Source of the DNA: Caldilinea sp.
GTDB lineage: Bacteria > Chloroflexota > Anaerolineae > Caldilineales > Caldilineaceae
Assembly (NCBI GenBank): GCA_025055055.1
Contig: JANWYX010000184.1
Location: forward strand, 1 to 9,585
DNA: 9,585 bases
Direction: 5' to 3'
A program made the position numbers and the translations under genes. The notes under the pieces were generated by a model, which saw nothing but the letters and a program-made list of their open reading frames with translations, was not told the DNA's origin and ran no database searches. Positions 1-9,463 of this stretch are shown in pieces; position 1 is the first letter of the stretch; each line of letters begins with the position of its first letter.

Positions 1-1
1 G

Positions 2-1372
2 TTACCAGACTGGCTGCGGCTCGTCGCCCTTGAAGAGGACGCAAACAGCGTCCTGCTCACCGGCGTTCCGCTGGATGAAGATGAAGGCGACCATCCGGTG
101 CTGCTGACGGCGACCGACGCCTTCGGCGCCGTGATCACGCAAAGCTTCACCATCACCGTCGAATTGGATCCAGCACCCTTCCGCTTCGAGGAGTTTGTGC
201 TCGAGACTGACGAGGATGAGGTCCTGGAAAGCGTTCTGGAGGTGCGTCACGCTGAAGGGAGGACAGTCTATTTCAGCCTAGCGGACGACCCGCGCCATGG
301 CGTCATCGACGAACTGAACCGGGAGACCGGCGCCTTCGTGTATACACCGGAGCCGGACTTCTTCGGCGAAGATGTATTCATCGTCGAGCTCAGCGACGAC
401 CTGCAGCGCGTCGTCACCGTGCCGGTGACGATCACGGTGAACGCCGTCAACGACCCCCCGCGCATTGAAATGGCCGACGTCTTCACGGTGACCATCGGCG
501 AACTTGTGACGGTCACCGTCGTCGTAACCGACGTCGACAGCGCAGGGTTCACCGTCACGGTGGAAGGATTGCCGCCCAATCTGATGTTCGTCGAAGACGA
601 GGAGAGCCGCGCGATCGTTGGCGAGGCGGCGCCCGAAGCGCTGGAGGGCGGCCCCTACCTGACCGTGGTCGCCGCCATAGATGACGAGGGAGCGGAGGCG
701 CAGCATGAAATCGTCTGGATTGTTCTCACGCCGACCGAAAGCGACGCGCCCGAGGAAGAAACAACGGCTACGGGTCCCGATCTCCTTACGGATGTAGTGC
801 TGTCGCTCAGCCAGGCGGTTCGCCTGCCTGCAAGCCAGGAAAGCCCGGCCTATGCCTGGCAGGCGCCGCCGCCGTATGAGGGCTGCCCGCCGGTGCAGGA
901 CGCGCTCACGCCCGCGCCGCTCGGCGAAGACGCCTCGCTGTTCGACGACCTGACCCTGGACGCGCCGGCGCTGGGGCCGGGTCTGCTCTTTGAGGTGGAG
1001 CTGCCCGCCGGCGACTACGTACTGTCGGTCTGCGGCTGCGCGCCCACCTACGCCGATGGCGACCGCATCAGTCTTGCGGTCAACAACCAGGCTGTCTTCG
1101 GTGAGGTGGACAATCTTTCTCCACGCTCTGAGGACGGCAAGGCGATCCCTATCGCCGGCTTCGCCGGAGCAAGCGATTTTGTGTGGCGGCCCCTGCCTAA
1201 AGCCGGTGGAAGCGATGTACCTTTTTTGTTCACGTTGGATGAAGGCGTCCATACTGTCGCACTGTGGATGGCCGACGATGGCCTGCTCGTGCACAGTGTC
1301 AAGTTGACGCCCGCCACAGCCCTCACGGAGACTCAGGCGCTGATTACGGAGAGTTGTACGCCCGTCGAATGA
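2..1372 (+). CDS. Secreted Ig/cadherin-repeat protein, C-terminal part (5' end outside window)
   Basis: The frame is open from the window edge, so the true start lies upstream and 456 residues are visible. Residues 1 to about 51 are the tail of a putative Ig (He_PIG-like) domain, seen in PDWL, LTGVP and TATDAFG. Next comes a cadherin-like repeat with YTPEPDFFGED and the linker VNAVNDPP, which is typical of tandem repeats. A second He_PIG-like domain follows (LPPNLMF and GEAAPEALEGGPY). After an acidic Thr/Glu-rich linker (TESDAPEEETTATG), the last 190 or so residues form a beta-rich, jelly-roll-like domain (ELPAGDYVLSV, then FTLDEGVHTVALWMADDG) resembling carbohydrate-binding modules. There is no C-terminal LPXTG or membrane anchor. 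Composition is strongly acidic, as in extracellular adhesion or glycan-binding proteins. A cell-surface or secreted role is inferred; the ligand is unknown. No terminator for the plus strand is obvious after the stop. Confidence 0.85.
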   Translation, partial: LPDWLRLVALEEDANSVLLTGVPLDEDEGDHPVLLTATDAFGAVITQSFTITVELDPAPFRFEEFVLETDEDEVLESVLEVRHAEGRTVYFSLADDPRHGVIDELNRETGAFVYTPEPDFFGEDVFIVELSDDLQRVVTVPVTITVNAVNDPPRIEMADVFTVTIGELVTVTVVVTDVDSAGFTVTVEGLPPNLMFVEDEESRAIVGEAAPEALEGGPYLTVVAAIDDEGAEAQHEIVWIVLTPTESDAPEEETTATGPDLLTDVVLSLSQAVRLPASQESPAYAWQAPPPYEGCPPVQDALTPAPLGEDASLFDDLTLDAPALGPGLLFEVELPAGDYVLSVCGCAPTYADGDRISLAVNNQAVFGEVDNLSPRSEDGKAIPIAGFAGASDFVWRPLPKAGGSDVPFLFTLDEGVHTVALWMADDGLLVHSVKLTPATALTETQALITESCTPVE

Positions 1373-1488
1373 CCTGCAGAGATCAACGCCTCGGCCGGAC
1401 ATGCCGGCTCGACGCCACGTGCGCGGGCAGACCGTCCACGTCACGTCGGAGGTGTGGCCGACGGGAATGCGGACGGGAATTGCGCCTC

Positions 1489-1602
<114 letters not shown>

Positions 1603-1604
1603 AC

Positions 1605-1678
1605 CACAATCTTACACAATTGCCTCAATCTTGTCAAAATTCTGATTGACAGTGTAAGAACCATCACAATCTCACAAT

Positions 1679-1680
<2 letters not shown>
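1605..1680. repeat. CACAATCT short repeats and inverted repeat in an AT-rich island
   Basis: CACAATCT occurs at 1605-1612, 1665-1672 and 1673-1680, the last two in direct tandem. A related CTCAATCT lies at 1624-1631. The same stretch holds the inverted pair TCTTACAC (1610-1617) and GTGTAAGA (1652-1659), and TGTCAA/TTGACA (1632-1637 and 1646-1651). The repeats surround the minus-strand promoter and touch the ctaA stop codon. Operator sites for a regulator are one reading; chance in an AT-rich patch is another. Confidence 0.5.
1609..1637 (-). promoter_or_regulatory. Sigma-70-type promoter, minus strand
   Basis: On the minus strand there is a perfect TTGACA (-35, plus-strand 1632-1637), a 17-bp spacer and TAAGAT (-10, plus-strand 1609-1614). 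It lies in an AT-rich island within GC-rich surroundings and points away from ctaA towards the terminator at 1489-1520. No protein gene lies downstream on this strand. Confidence 0.55.
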
Positions 1681-2638
<958 letters not shown>

Positions 2639-2688
2639 GGACACTTGCTCCTCATCTTCAGAACCATCCACTAGAATCAGCTTCGTTC

Positions 2689-2694
2689 AGTATA

Positions 2695-2697
<3 letters not shown>
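2689..2697 (-). promoter_or_regulatory. Extended -10 promoter for ctaA
   Basis: The minus strand reads TGATATACT: a TGn extension plus TATACT (5 of 6 matches to the consensus), about 50 bases upstream of the ctaA ATG. No good -35 is present at 16-18 bp. The TGA of this element is also the stop codon of the upstream photolyase-like gene. The same 9-mer occurs at 4377-4385 and 9244-9252 on the plus strand. Confidence 0.5.
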
Positions 2698-4011
<1,314 letters not shown>

Positions 4012-4017
4012 GTCCGT

Positions 4018-4035
4018 AGAATTTCCAGAATTTCC
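4018..4035. repeat. Tandem 9-bp duplication at the DUF2256/photolyase overlap
   Basis: AGAATTTCC occurs twice in perfect tandem (4018-4026, 4027-4035). It lies just after the DUF2256 zinc ribbon (coding KFWKFY there) and just before the chosen photolyase start. The duplication keeps the frame, so it does not itself explain the overlap, but it marks recent change at this junction. Confidence 0.6.
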
Positions 4036-4294
4036 GCCGTCGGCGACAGCGTTCACTGCAATAGCGGACTTCATCCCAACATTTCTCCCACTTCTTACGC
4101 CGGGTGAAGGGCCGCCCACAGACCGGACAAACCTTTGCCGGCGGATGTTCTTTGCGAGAACTGCGCCCGTTCGGTTTCGTTGATGCTTTCATCCTAGTGG
4201 CGAGAGTACAACAGAAGGTGAGCGAAAACCGTATCGAAACTTCCGTCCGGCCTCAAAAGGGACGACGGCGCCAAATTCAACCGAGACGAAATTT

Positions 4295-4325
4295 TACGAT
4301 CGTTCCTAAATTGTACGATCGCTCC
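4295..4325. promoter_or_regulatory. Direct-repeat operator candidate between divergent genes
   Basis: TACGATCGTTCC (4295-4306) and TACGATCGCTCC (4314-4325) form near-perfect direct repeats 19 bp apart, each built on the palindrome CGATCG. They lie in the divergent gap (4193-4438) between the leftward DUF2256 gene and the rightward NTase remnant. They could control either side. No clear -35/-10 pair for the leftward gene was found here. Confidence 0.4.
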
Positions 4326-4376
4326 CAACGCGCATTTCCCTCTTCGGCCGCACTTCTGCCGGAGGGAATTGGGTTA

Positions 4377-4385
4377 TGATATACT
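4377..4385 (+). promoter_or_regulatory. Extended -10 promoter, plus strand
   Basis: TGATATACT gives a TGn extension and TATACT, with an overlapping TATGAT at 4375-4380. No good -35 is seen. It lies about 50 bases upstream of the NTase/HepT-like remnants and probably drove that pair. Confidence 0.45.
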
Positions 4386-4438
4386 GTGGGTGAAAGGAGA
4401 CGAACGGCAGTCAGAGGCAAAAAGGAAACTGTCATTGA

Positions 4439-4682
4439 CGAAAAGGGCAGCTTTTAGAAGCCATCCGTCGGAGTGGACTCAATGAGATCGGTGCAAGCTA
4501 TCACACACTCTCCTCATTCTGCCATCGATTTGCTTGTCTGGGGATTAGATGAGCGCATCTATTGTCAGGTCGCAGCCCGGCTGCTTGACCCGGACCCTTT
4601 GACGCCAGTCGATCTGTTGCGCGCCAAAACGCTGAACCAGGCTTTCGTGGACGCAATTGAAACTTCAGGAATCCCACTATGA
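4439..4682 (+). pseudogene. Decayed MNT-type nucleotidyltransferase (antitoxin-like)
   Basis: The C-terminal part reads from 4482 in one frame: SAIDLLVWGLDERIY, then PVDLLRAKTLNQAF and SGIPL. This matches the region after the active site of small MNT-domain nucleotidyltransferases (usual pattern SDIDLAVWGL). The catalytic GSxxxG motif that should come just before it is absent. The first Asp of the DxD pair is Ala (SAID instead of SDID). An upstream stretch in another frame (from 4439: QLLEAIRRSGLNEIGASYH) looks like the N-terminal helix, which suggests a deletion of about 30 bases plus a frameshift near 4510-4525. The remaining frame overlaps the next remnant by ATGA (4679-4682), the normal coupling in such pairs. 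A short GTG-start peptide (4473) could still be made but would lack activity. Confidence 0.65.
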
Positions 4683-5024
4683 CCGCCTATGCCGCTCTCG
4701 CCGGCTGCATACAGGAAGCCGATCTGGAGCGCGTTGTCAGACGGGCCGAAGAGCTCCTGCATAAAGCGCGATCGGTTGCTGCAAATGTCGGCGGCAATCG
4801 ACGACGTTCGCCTGGCCGTGATCGGCAAGGAAACTCGTTTTTGCCTGGACGAATATCGTGGATTTGGCCACGCGGTGCGCAACGTCTATGCCTTCAATCT
4901 ACGACCGCTGCGCTTAGAAGAGTTGACGGAGGGATTGTCCCCATGCTATCAACGTTTGCGGGCTGAACTCGATGACTTCATCTCTTTTCTACTCGCACCG
5001 GATCGGGTCGAAACGTACTCCTAA
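4679..5024 (+). pseudogene. Decayed HepT-like ribonuclease toxin partner
   Basis: The first 32 codons (ATG at 4679) give TAYAALAGCIQEADLERVV and RAEELLHKARS, the start of the HepT-like family that pairs with MNT antitoxins. Similarity then continues only in another frame, from about 4769: RDRLLQMSAAI, DEYRGFGHAVRNVYAFNLRP and a normal C-terminus ending at 5024. From memory of the family, about 40-50 residues (the part with ALNLHxFYTGxE) should lie between the two blocks, so an internal deletion with a net frameshift has occurred near 4762-4775. The active-region motif is also changed: relatives usually read YRGFRH, here it is YRGFGH. The gene is almost certainly inactive. AGAGG before the next gene lies just after its stop. 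Confidence 0.7.
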
Positions 5025-5044
5025 AATAATTTGTAAGAGGATTC

Positions 5045-5797
<753 letters not shown>

Positions 5798-5804
5798 GAA
5801 ACCC

Positions 5805-5819
5805 GACGCCGGTGGCGTC
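5805..5819. other. Short perfect hairpin in a gene gap
   Basis: GACGCC-GGT-GGCGTC can form a 6-bp stem just after the deacetylase stop. There is no U run after it, so it is not a clear terminator. It may reduce read-through or stabilise the 3' end of the mRNA. Confidence 0.3.
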
Positions 5820-5851
5820 GCCAGGGGAGATCTCTAAAAAGGAACGCCCCT

Positions 5852-6373
5852 ATGCATCTGCTGACCTACTGGCAAACCGTGACCATAGATCGCTCGAACT
5901 TTCTTCAGCGCCTGATTTCTTTGCTCACAGAGCATCAAATTCACTACTGCGTCATCGGCGGGCAGGCTGTCAACGCCTACGTCGAACCGTTGGTCAGCCT
6001 AAACCTGGACCTGGTAGTGGCGGTCGAACAGCTAAAACAGGTGGAGGAGCTGCTGGCGAAGGAGTTTCTTGTCCAACGGTTTCCCCACAGTCTGAACGTT
6101 TATGCAGAGGGTTCCGCACTGCGTGTGCAAATTCAAACCGATCCTCGCTACGCCGATTTCCCCAAACGCGCCCAGACGCAGGAAGTGCTGAGAATCGCTT
6201 TGCCGGTCGCCGCACCGGAAGATACGTTGCAGGGAAAAATCTGGGCAGCCACCGATCCGGAGCGACGCGCCAGCAAGCGGCAGAAAGACCTTGCCGACAT
6301 TGCACGTCTCGTCGAAACGTATCCTGAATTGCGCGCACACGTGCCGGAAACGCTGTTGGCGCGGCTCTGGTAA
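5852..6373 (+). CDS. AbiEii-like nucleotidyltransferase-fold protein
   Basis: The 173-residue product has the nucleotidyltransferase fold of the AbiEii/MNT type. HYCVIGGQAVNAYV (31-44) is the GG-containing first motif, and SLNLDLVV (49-56) holds the metal site. LRVQIQTDPRY and LQGKIWAA follow, and the C-terminal RRASKRQKDLADIARL is the typical helix. The first metal-site residue is Asn (N51) where Asp is normal (DxD), while D53 is kept, so activity is doubtful. The ATG at 5852 has AAGGA 8 nt upstream. Flanking gaps are 54 bases to the deacetylase and 114 bases to the next NTase. No cognate partner is adjacent, so it may be an orphan antitoxin/toxin-like gene. Function unproven. Confidence 0.75.
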   Translation: MHLLTYWQTVTIDRSNFLQRLISLLTEHQIHYCVIGGQAVNAYVEPLVSLNLDLVVAVEQLKQVEELLAKEFLVQRFPHSLNVYAEGSALRVQIQTDPRYADFPKRAQTQEVLRIALPVAAPEDTLQGKIWAATDPERRASKRQKDLADIARLVETYPELRAHVPETLLARLW

Positions 6374-6457
6374 CGAGCATGCAAACAGCATCCAATCGGA
6401 CCCGATGAAGAGGATTGAAACGTCGATCGGATGTTTTATTGTGCGGCTGCAGTTGTC

Positions 6458-6481
6458 GAGTGTGAAAGCGAGTGTGAAAGC
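6458..6481. repeat. Perfect 12-bp tandem duplication
   Basis: GAGTGTGAAAGC occurs twice head to tail directly before the chosen NTase start at 6488. It occupies the place where a ribosome site would be, and no good AGGAGG-like element is found there. If the ATG at 6431 were used, it would encode a repeated Glu-Cys-Glu-Ser. Confidence 0.6.
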
Positions 6482-6487
6482 CGGGCT

Positions 6488-6853
6488 ATGGAAAATCGCA
6501 ACGCCGTGACGCAACGTCAGCGCCTTCAACAGCGCCGCGAAACGCATCGCCGCCTCCTCTGGAGCGAGGCAGAGCGTCTCGCAACCGCAGCGGCGAACCT
6601 CGGCGTCCTACGCGTGGTCCTGTTTGGCTCGTTGGCGCGCGGAGACGAGAATCTATTCAGTGACATGGATCTGCTCATTGTGTGGGAGACGCCGCTCGAC
6701 TTCCTGGAACGCACCGTCGAGTTGTATCGTCGCCTTCAACCTCGAGTGGCGGCGGATTTTTTGGTCTACACGCCGGAAGAGATGGAACGCATGACGTCCA
6801 CACCTCTCGTGCGACGCGCGTTGGAGGAAGGCAAGGTGCTTTATGAGGCGTGA
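6488..6853 (+). CDS. MNT-domain nucleotidyltransferase (antitoxin-like)
   Basis: The 121-residue protein has a complete minimal-nucleotidyltransferase site: VVLFGSLARGDENLFSDMDL (43-62) gives GS at 47-48, D59 and D61, and D90 in ADFLVYT is a likely third metal ligand. The C-terminus (TPLVRRALEEGKVLYEA) is usual for the family. Proteins of this type pair with HEPN partners and can act as antitoxins that nucleotidylate the toxin. The stop overlaps the start of the following HEPN gene by 11 bases, so the two are translationally coupled. I chose the ATG at 6488; an ATG at 6431 would add a Cys/Glu-rich tail made by the 12-bp tandem repeat. The ribosome site is weak for both starts. Confidence 0.85.
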   Translation: MENRNAVTQRQRLQQRRETHRRLLWSEAERLATAAANLGVLRVVLFGSLARGDENLFSDMDLLIVWETPLDFLERTVELYRRLQPRVAADFLVYTPEEMERMTSTPLVRRALEEGKVLYEA

Positions 6854-7253
6854 CGCTCGCAACGAAGGATTGCGGTGGTTAGAGCAGGCCGAAGCGGATC
6901 GCCACGGCGCCCAGCTACTGCTGGATGGAACGAGTTATCATCTCGCCTGTTTCGTTGCACAGCAGATCGCAGAGAAAGTGATCAAGGCCTTTCTCTATGC
7001 GCAAGGTGAAGAGCTGGTCACGGGTCATTCCGTCGAGGCGTTGTGTCGTTGGGCGGCGGAATTCGATATAGATTTTGAACAGTTGCGTCAGGAGATTGCG
7101 CCGCCGGACGGCTACTATATTCCCACAAGATACCCGAACGGCCTGCCTGACAGCATCCCGGCACGCCTCTATACGCGCCGGGCCGCCGAAGAATCGCTAG
7201 GCCTGGCGGACCTGGCGCTGCAAATTGTTCGAGCCGAATTGCGCGCAGAATGA
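6843..7253 (+). CDS. HEPN-domain protein, partner of the NTase
   Basis: The 136-residue, mainly helical protein has a HEPN domain: an N-terminal helix (GLRWLEQAEADRHGAQLLL), SYHLACFVAQQIAEKVIKAF (31-50) with the QQ..EK pattern, TGHSVEALC, then YYIPTRYPNGLPD, where RYP is typical of the COG2250-like group. The C-terminus (AAEESLGLADLALQIV) is also usual. The classic RNase motif RX4-6H is not visible, so it may not be a HepT-like RNase; in this group the chemistry is less clear. It overlaps the NTase gene by 11 bases (ATG at 6843, NTase stop at 6851-6853) and forms a two-gene module with it. The module looks intact, unlike the pair at 4439-5024. Confidence 0.85.
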   Translation: MRRDARNEGLRWLEQAEADRHGAQLLLDGTSYHLACFVAQQIAEKVIKAFLYAQGEELVTGHSVEALCRWAAEFDIDFEQLRQEIAPPDGYYIPTRYPNGLPDSIPARLYTRRAAEESLGLADLALQIVRAELRAE

Positions 7254-7338
7254 TCGTTGCATTGCGCCGTTTTCCACATCCTCCCCCTGGCGCTCTTTCC
7301 AAGCTACCGGATCGCTTTTCATTTGCGCCGGACGCGTT

Positions 7339-7368
7339 TTGGTTCTGCCTTCGTCGCATCGTTATAAT
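7339..7368 (+). promoter_or_regulatory. Promoter for the dehydrogenase gene
   Basis: TTGGTT (7339-7344), an 18-bp spacer and a perfect TATAAT (7363-7368) lie about 85 bases upstream of the ATG at 7453. The predicted leader is about 78 nt. The rest of the gap from 7254 shows no terminator for the HEPN gene. Confidence 0.5.
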
Positions 7369-7452
7369 CGGTGACTGCGCACCACTTCGGCGGATAAGCC
7401 GCAGAGATTTTACAGCGCGCATCAAGACTTCAGTCGACGCACGAGGACTTTC

Positions 7453-8499
7453 ATGGCTGCATTCACCAACCCTTCCATGGCAACCGAGACCTCTTCACTG
7501 CATCACCGGCCACCCTTGACTGCGGTGATCGGCTGCGGCTATTGGGGCAAAAATCTTGTGCGCAATTTGAATCACCTGGGCGCTTTGCACGCCGTCTGCG
7601 ACGCCACCGAACAAGGGCGCGTCACAGCCTCTGCGCTGGCTCCCGAAAGCCGGATTTTCGATCATCCAGAACACGTTTTGAAAAACGAAGAGGTGCAAGG
7701 CGTCGTCATCGCCACGCCGGCGGAGACGCACTACAGCCTAGCCAAAGCAGCGCTGTTGGCAGGCAAGGACGTCTTTGTGGAAAAGCCCCTTGCACTCACC
7801 TATGAGCAGGGCAGCGAGCTGGTGCGGCTGGCCGAGCGCAGCGAACGCATCCTCATGGTCGGCCACGTGCTGGAGTATCATCCCGGCATCATGACGTTGC
7901 ACAACTTGATCGGGCAGGGCGAGCTGGGGAAGGTGCATTATATCTACTCGAACCGACTGAGCCTGGGCAAGGTGCGCCGCGAAGAGAACATCCTGTGGAG
8001 CTTTGCGCCGCACGACATCGCCGTGATTCTGCGTCTGCTGGGCAGCATGCCCTTCGAGGTGGTGGCGTGTGGCGGCGCCTATTTGCAGCCCAACATCGCC
8101 GACGTGACCGTCACCAACTTACTTTTCGACAACGGCGTGCGCGCCCACATCCACGTCTCCTGGCTGCACCCCTTCAAGGAGCAGCGTCTGGTAGTGGTCG
8201 GTTCGCGCAAGATGGCAAGCTTCGACGACGTCAACAAGCGGCTGGTTTTGTATGACCAGCGCGTGGAATGGCAGGAAGGGCAGCCGATCCCTGTGCGCCA
8301 CGACGGCGTGGAAGTGCCCTATCCTCAGGACGAGCCGCTGCGGCTGGAATGCGAGGCGTTTTTGCGAGCGATTGCTACGCGGCAGCCGCCCTTAACCGAC
8401 GGCGCCAGCGGGCTGCGCGTCCTGCGCGTGTTGCAGGCGGCGCAGCGCTCCCTGGTCACCAACGGACAGCCGGTCCATTTACCGATTGAGACTTTTTGA
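7453..8499 (+). CDS. Gfo/Idh/MocA-family NAD(P)-dependent sugar dehydrogenase
   Basis: The 348-residue product has an N-terminal Rossmann fold starting at AVIGCGYWGKN (24-34; GxGxxG-like). VVIATPAETHY and the catalytic-domain motif VEKPLA (109-114, with K111) follow. FAPHDIAV (184-191) holds the likely substrate-side H187/D188. The C-terminal half is the usual beta-sheet substrate domain. It resembles dehydrogenases of nucleotide-sugar pathways such as WbpB/WlbA, which oxidise the 3-position of UDP-GlcNAc-uronate. The next gene, a WbpD-like acetyltransferase, supports a surface-glycan sugar role. GAGG lies 6 nt before the ATG at 7453, which decides the start over the ATG at 7477. No aminotransferase (WbpE-like) is seen in the window, so that step would have to be encoded elsewhere. 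Confidence 0.9.
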   Translation: MAAFTNPSMATETSSLHHRPPLTAVIGCGYWGKNLVRNLNHLGALHAVCDATEQGRVTASALAPESRIFDHPEHVLKNEEVQGVVIATPAETHYSLAKAALLAGKDVFVEKPLALTYEQGSELVRLAERSERILMVGHVLEYHPGIMTLHNLIGQGELGKVHYIYSNRLSLGKVRREENILWSFAPHDIAVILRLLGSMPFEVVACGGAYLQPNIADVTVTNLLFDNGVRAHIHVSWLHPFKEQRLVVVGSRKMASFDDVNKRLVLYDQRVEWQEGQPIPVRHDGVEVPYPQDEPLRLECEAFLRAIATRQPPLTDGASGLRVLRVLQAAQRSLVTNGQPVHLPIETF

Positions 8500-8512
8500 A
8501 GACAGGGCGTGT

Positions 8513-8559
8513 TGCGTATTTCAATAAAGAGGAGCTCAAGACGCACCACACAATACGCA
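8513..8559. repeat. Inverted repeat between dehydrogenase and acetyltransferase genes
   Basis: TGCGTATT (8513-8520) and AATACGCA (8552-8559) form 8-bp arms around a 31-base loop containing GAGGAG. A hairpin here would leave the acetyltransferase ribosome site (GGAG at 8563-8566) free just downstream. The meaning is uncertain. Confidence 0.4.
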
Positions 8560-8573
8560 GCCCGGAGCATCCT

Positions 8574-9185
8574 ATGAACGACAGAGCCTTCTACGTCCAT
8601 CCCAGCGCCTATGTGGACGAGCCGTGCGAGATCGGAGCCGGCACGAAGATCTGGCACTTTTGCCACATCATGCAGAACGCCCGCATCGGCGCCAACTGCA
8701 ACCTGGGGCAAAACGTCTTCGTGGCGGGCGGCGTAGTGATCGGGAACAACGTGAAGATTCAGAACAACGTCTCGGTCTATGCCGGCGTGGAGCTGGAGGA
8801 CGACGTCTTTTGTGGGCCGTCGTGCGTCTTTACGAACGTGATCAATCCCCGTTCGCAGATCGTGCGCCATGGGCAATATCAGCGCACGCTGGTGCGCCGC
8901 GGCGCCACGATCGGCGCCAATGCCACCATTGTCTGCGGGGTGACGATCGGGCGGTACGCTTTCATCGGTGCAGGCGCCGTGGTGCGCACCGACGTTCCCG
9001 ATTACGCCCTGATGGTGGGCGTGCCTGCAGTGCAAAAGGGCTGGATGAGCCGCCACGGCCATCGGTTGGTGAAGAAGGACCCCGATGGCAACTGGCTATG
9101 TCCGGAGAGCGGCTGGCGCTATCGAGAGGTGGAGCCAGGCCTCCTGCGCTGCCTGGACTGGCCAGAAGAACAACCGCTGATGTAA
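8574..9185 (+). CDS. Left-handed beta-helix N-acetyltransferase (WbpD/WlbB-like)
   Basis: The 203-residue product is built of hexapeptide repeats: VHPSAYVDEPCEIGAGTKIW, then IGANCNLGQNVFVAGGVVIG and further turns to about residue 150 (IGRYAFIGAGAVV, DYALMVGVPA). This is the parallel left-handed beta-helix of acyl-CoA-dependent acyltransferases. HFCHIMQNARIG and FTNVINPRS fit the WbpD/WlbB group, which acetylates an amino group on a UDP-sugar acid for O-antigen. The C-terminal tail carries two Cys (NWLCPESG and LLRCLDW). The ATG at 8574 has GGAG at good spacing. A TTG at 8496 overlapping the dehydrogenase stop is less likely because it adds an unconserved tail over the inverted repeat. It acts with the upstream dehydrogenase; the exact sugar is inferred. 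Confidence 0.9.
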   Translation: MNDRAFYVHPSAYVDEPCEIGAGTKIWHFCHIMQNARIGANCNLGQNVFVAGGVVIGNNVKIQNNVSVYAGVELEDDVFCGPSCVFTNVINPRSQIVRHGQYQRTLVRRGATIGANATIVCGVTIGRYAFIGAGAVVRTDVPDYALMVGVPAVQKGWMSRHGHRLVKKDPDGNWLCPESGWRYREVEPGLLRCLDWPEEQPLM

Positions 9186-9232
9186 CAGCGCAAACGCTCT
9201 CTGAGTCCAACCGTCCGGCGCCCAAAGAAAAC

Positions 9233-9463
9233 CTGAAGCGCTGTGATATACTTTTTGAAGATATTCTAACGATTGAAACAGAGGAGAGCGGTGCGTTTAA
9301 CCATGCAGAGCGAGTGAGAAATTTTATTGTACACTTCTCTGAAGACGGTCGATTGCTTGTGATGGAAATTTTGGAGGCCGGTGAGTTTCTTGCCGATCTA
9401 TTGAAGAGCACACTCCGCAACCCGGACGAACGACGGATCGTTTCGAATGGATCAGATGGATGA
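9233..9463 (+). CDS. DUF2283-like small protein without a normal start codon
   Basis: A 76-residue frame resembles DUF2283 proteins: CDILFEDILTIE, then FIVHFSEDGRLLVMEILEAG and EFLADLLKSTL. Those are small proteins often linked to toxin-antitoxin-like pairs. In alignment from memory, the codon where Met is expected is CTG (9233). No ATG, GTG or TTG fits the family start, and no ribosome site stands before it. Either a CTG start is used or the gene is newly broken at its start. Its stop (TGA at 9461-9463) overlaps the next ATG by four bases, so it was once, or still is, coupled to the NTase gene. An extended -10-like TGATATACT lies inside its first codons (9244-9252). Confidence 0.55.
   Translation: MKRCDILFEDILTIETEESGAFNHAERVRNFIVHFSEDGRLLVMEILEAGEFLADLLKSTLRNPDERRIVSNGSDG

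Noticed and set aside
1394..1408. GCCGG/CCGGC hairpin after the Ig/cadherin stop as a plus-strand terminator
   Set aside because: Only 5 bp and not followed by a U run.
278..1444. Long leftward open frame (388 codons) opposite the Ig/cadherin gene
   Set aside because: It is antisense to a well-supported coding region, has low-complexity Arg/Gly-rich content and no family motif.
1646..1674. Plus-strand promoter with TTGACA at 1646-1651
   Set aside because: No acceptable -10 at 16-18 bp, and downstream there is only the antisense of ctaA.
6384..6418. Possible single CRISPR repeat (ending GATTGAAAC)
   Set aside because: ATTGAAAC also occurs inside coding sequence near 4656 and 9272; there is no second repeat at spacer distance and no cas gene in the window.
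8325..9062. Leftward open frame of 245 codons opposite the dehydrogenase and acetyltransferase genes
   Set aside because: His/Arg-rich shadow of hexapeptide-repeat coding sequence; no recognisable domain or ribosome site.
8624..9463. Rightward open frame of 279 codons joining the acetyltransferase region with the DUF2283-like part
   Set aside because: The first three quarters are an off-frame shadow of the beta-helix gene; only the last 76 codons look real and are listed separately.
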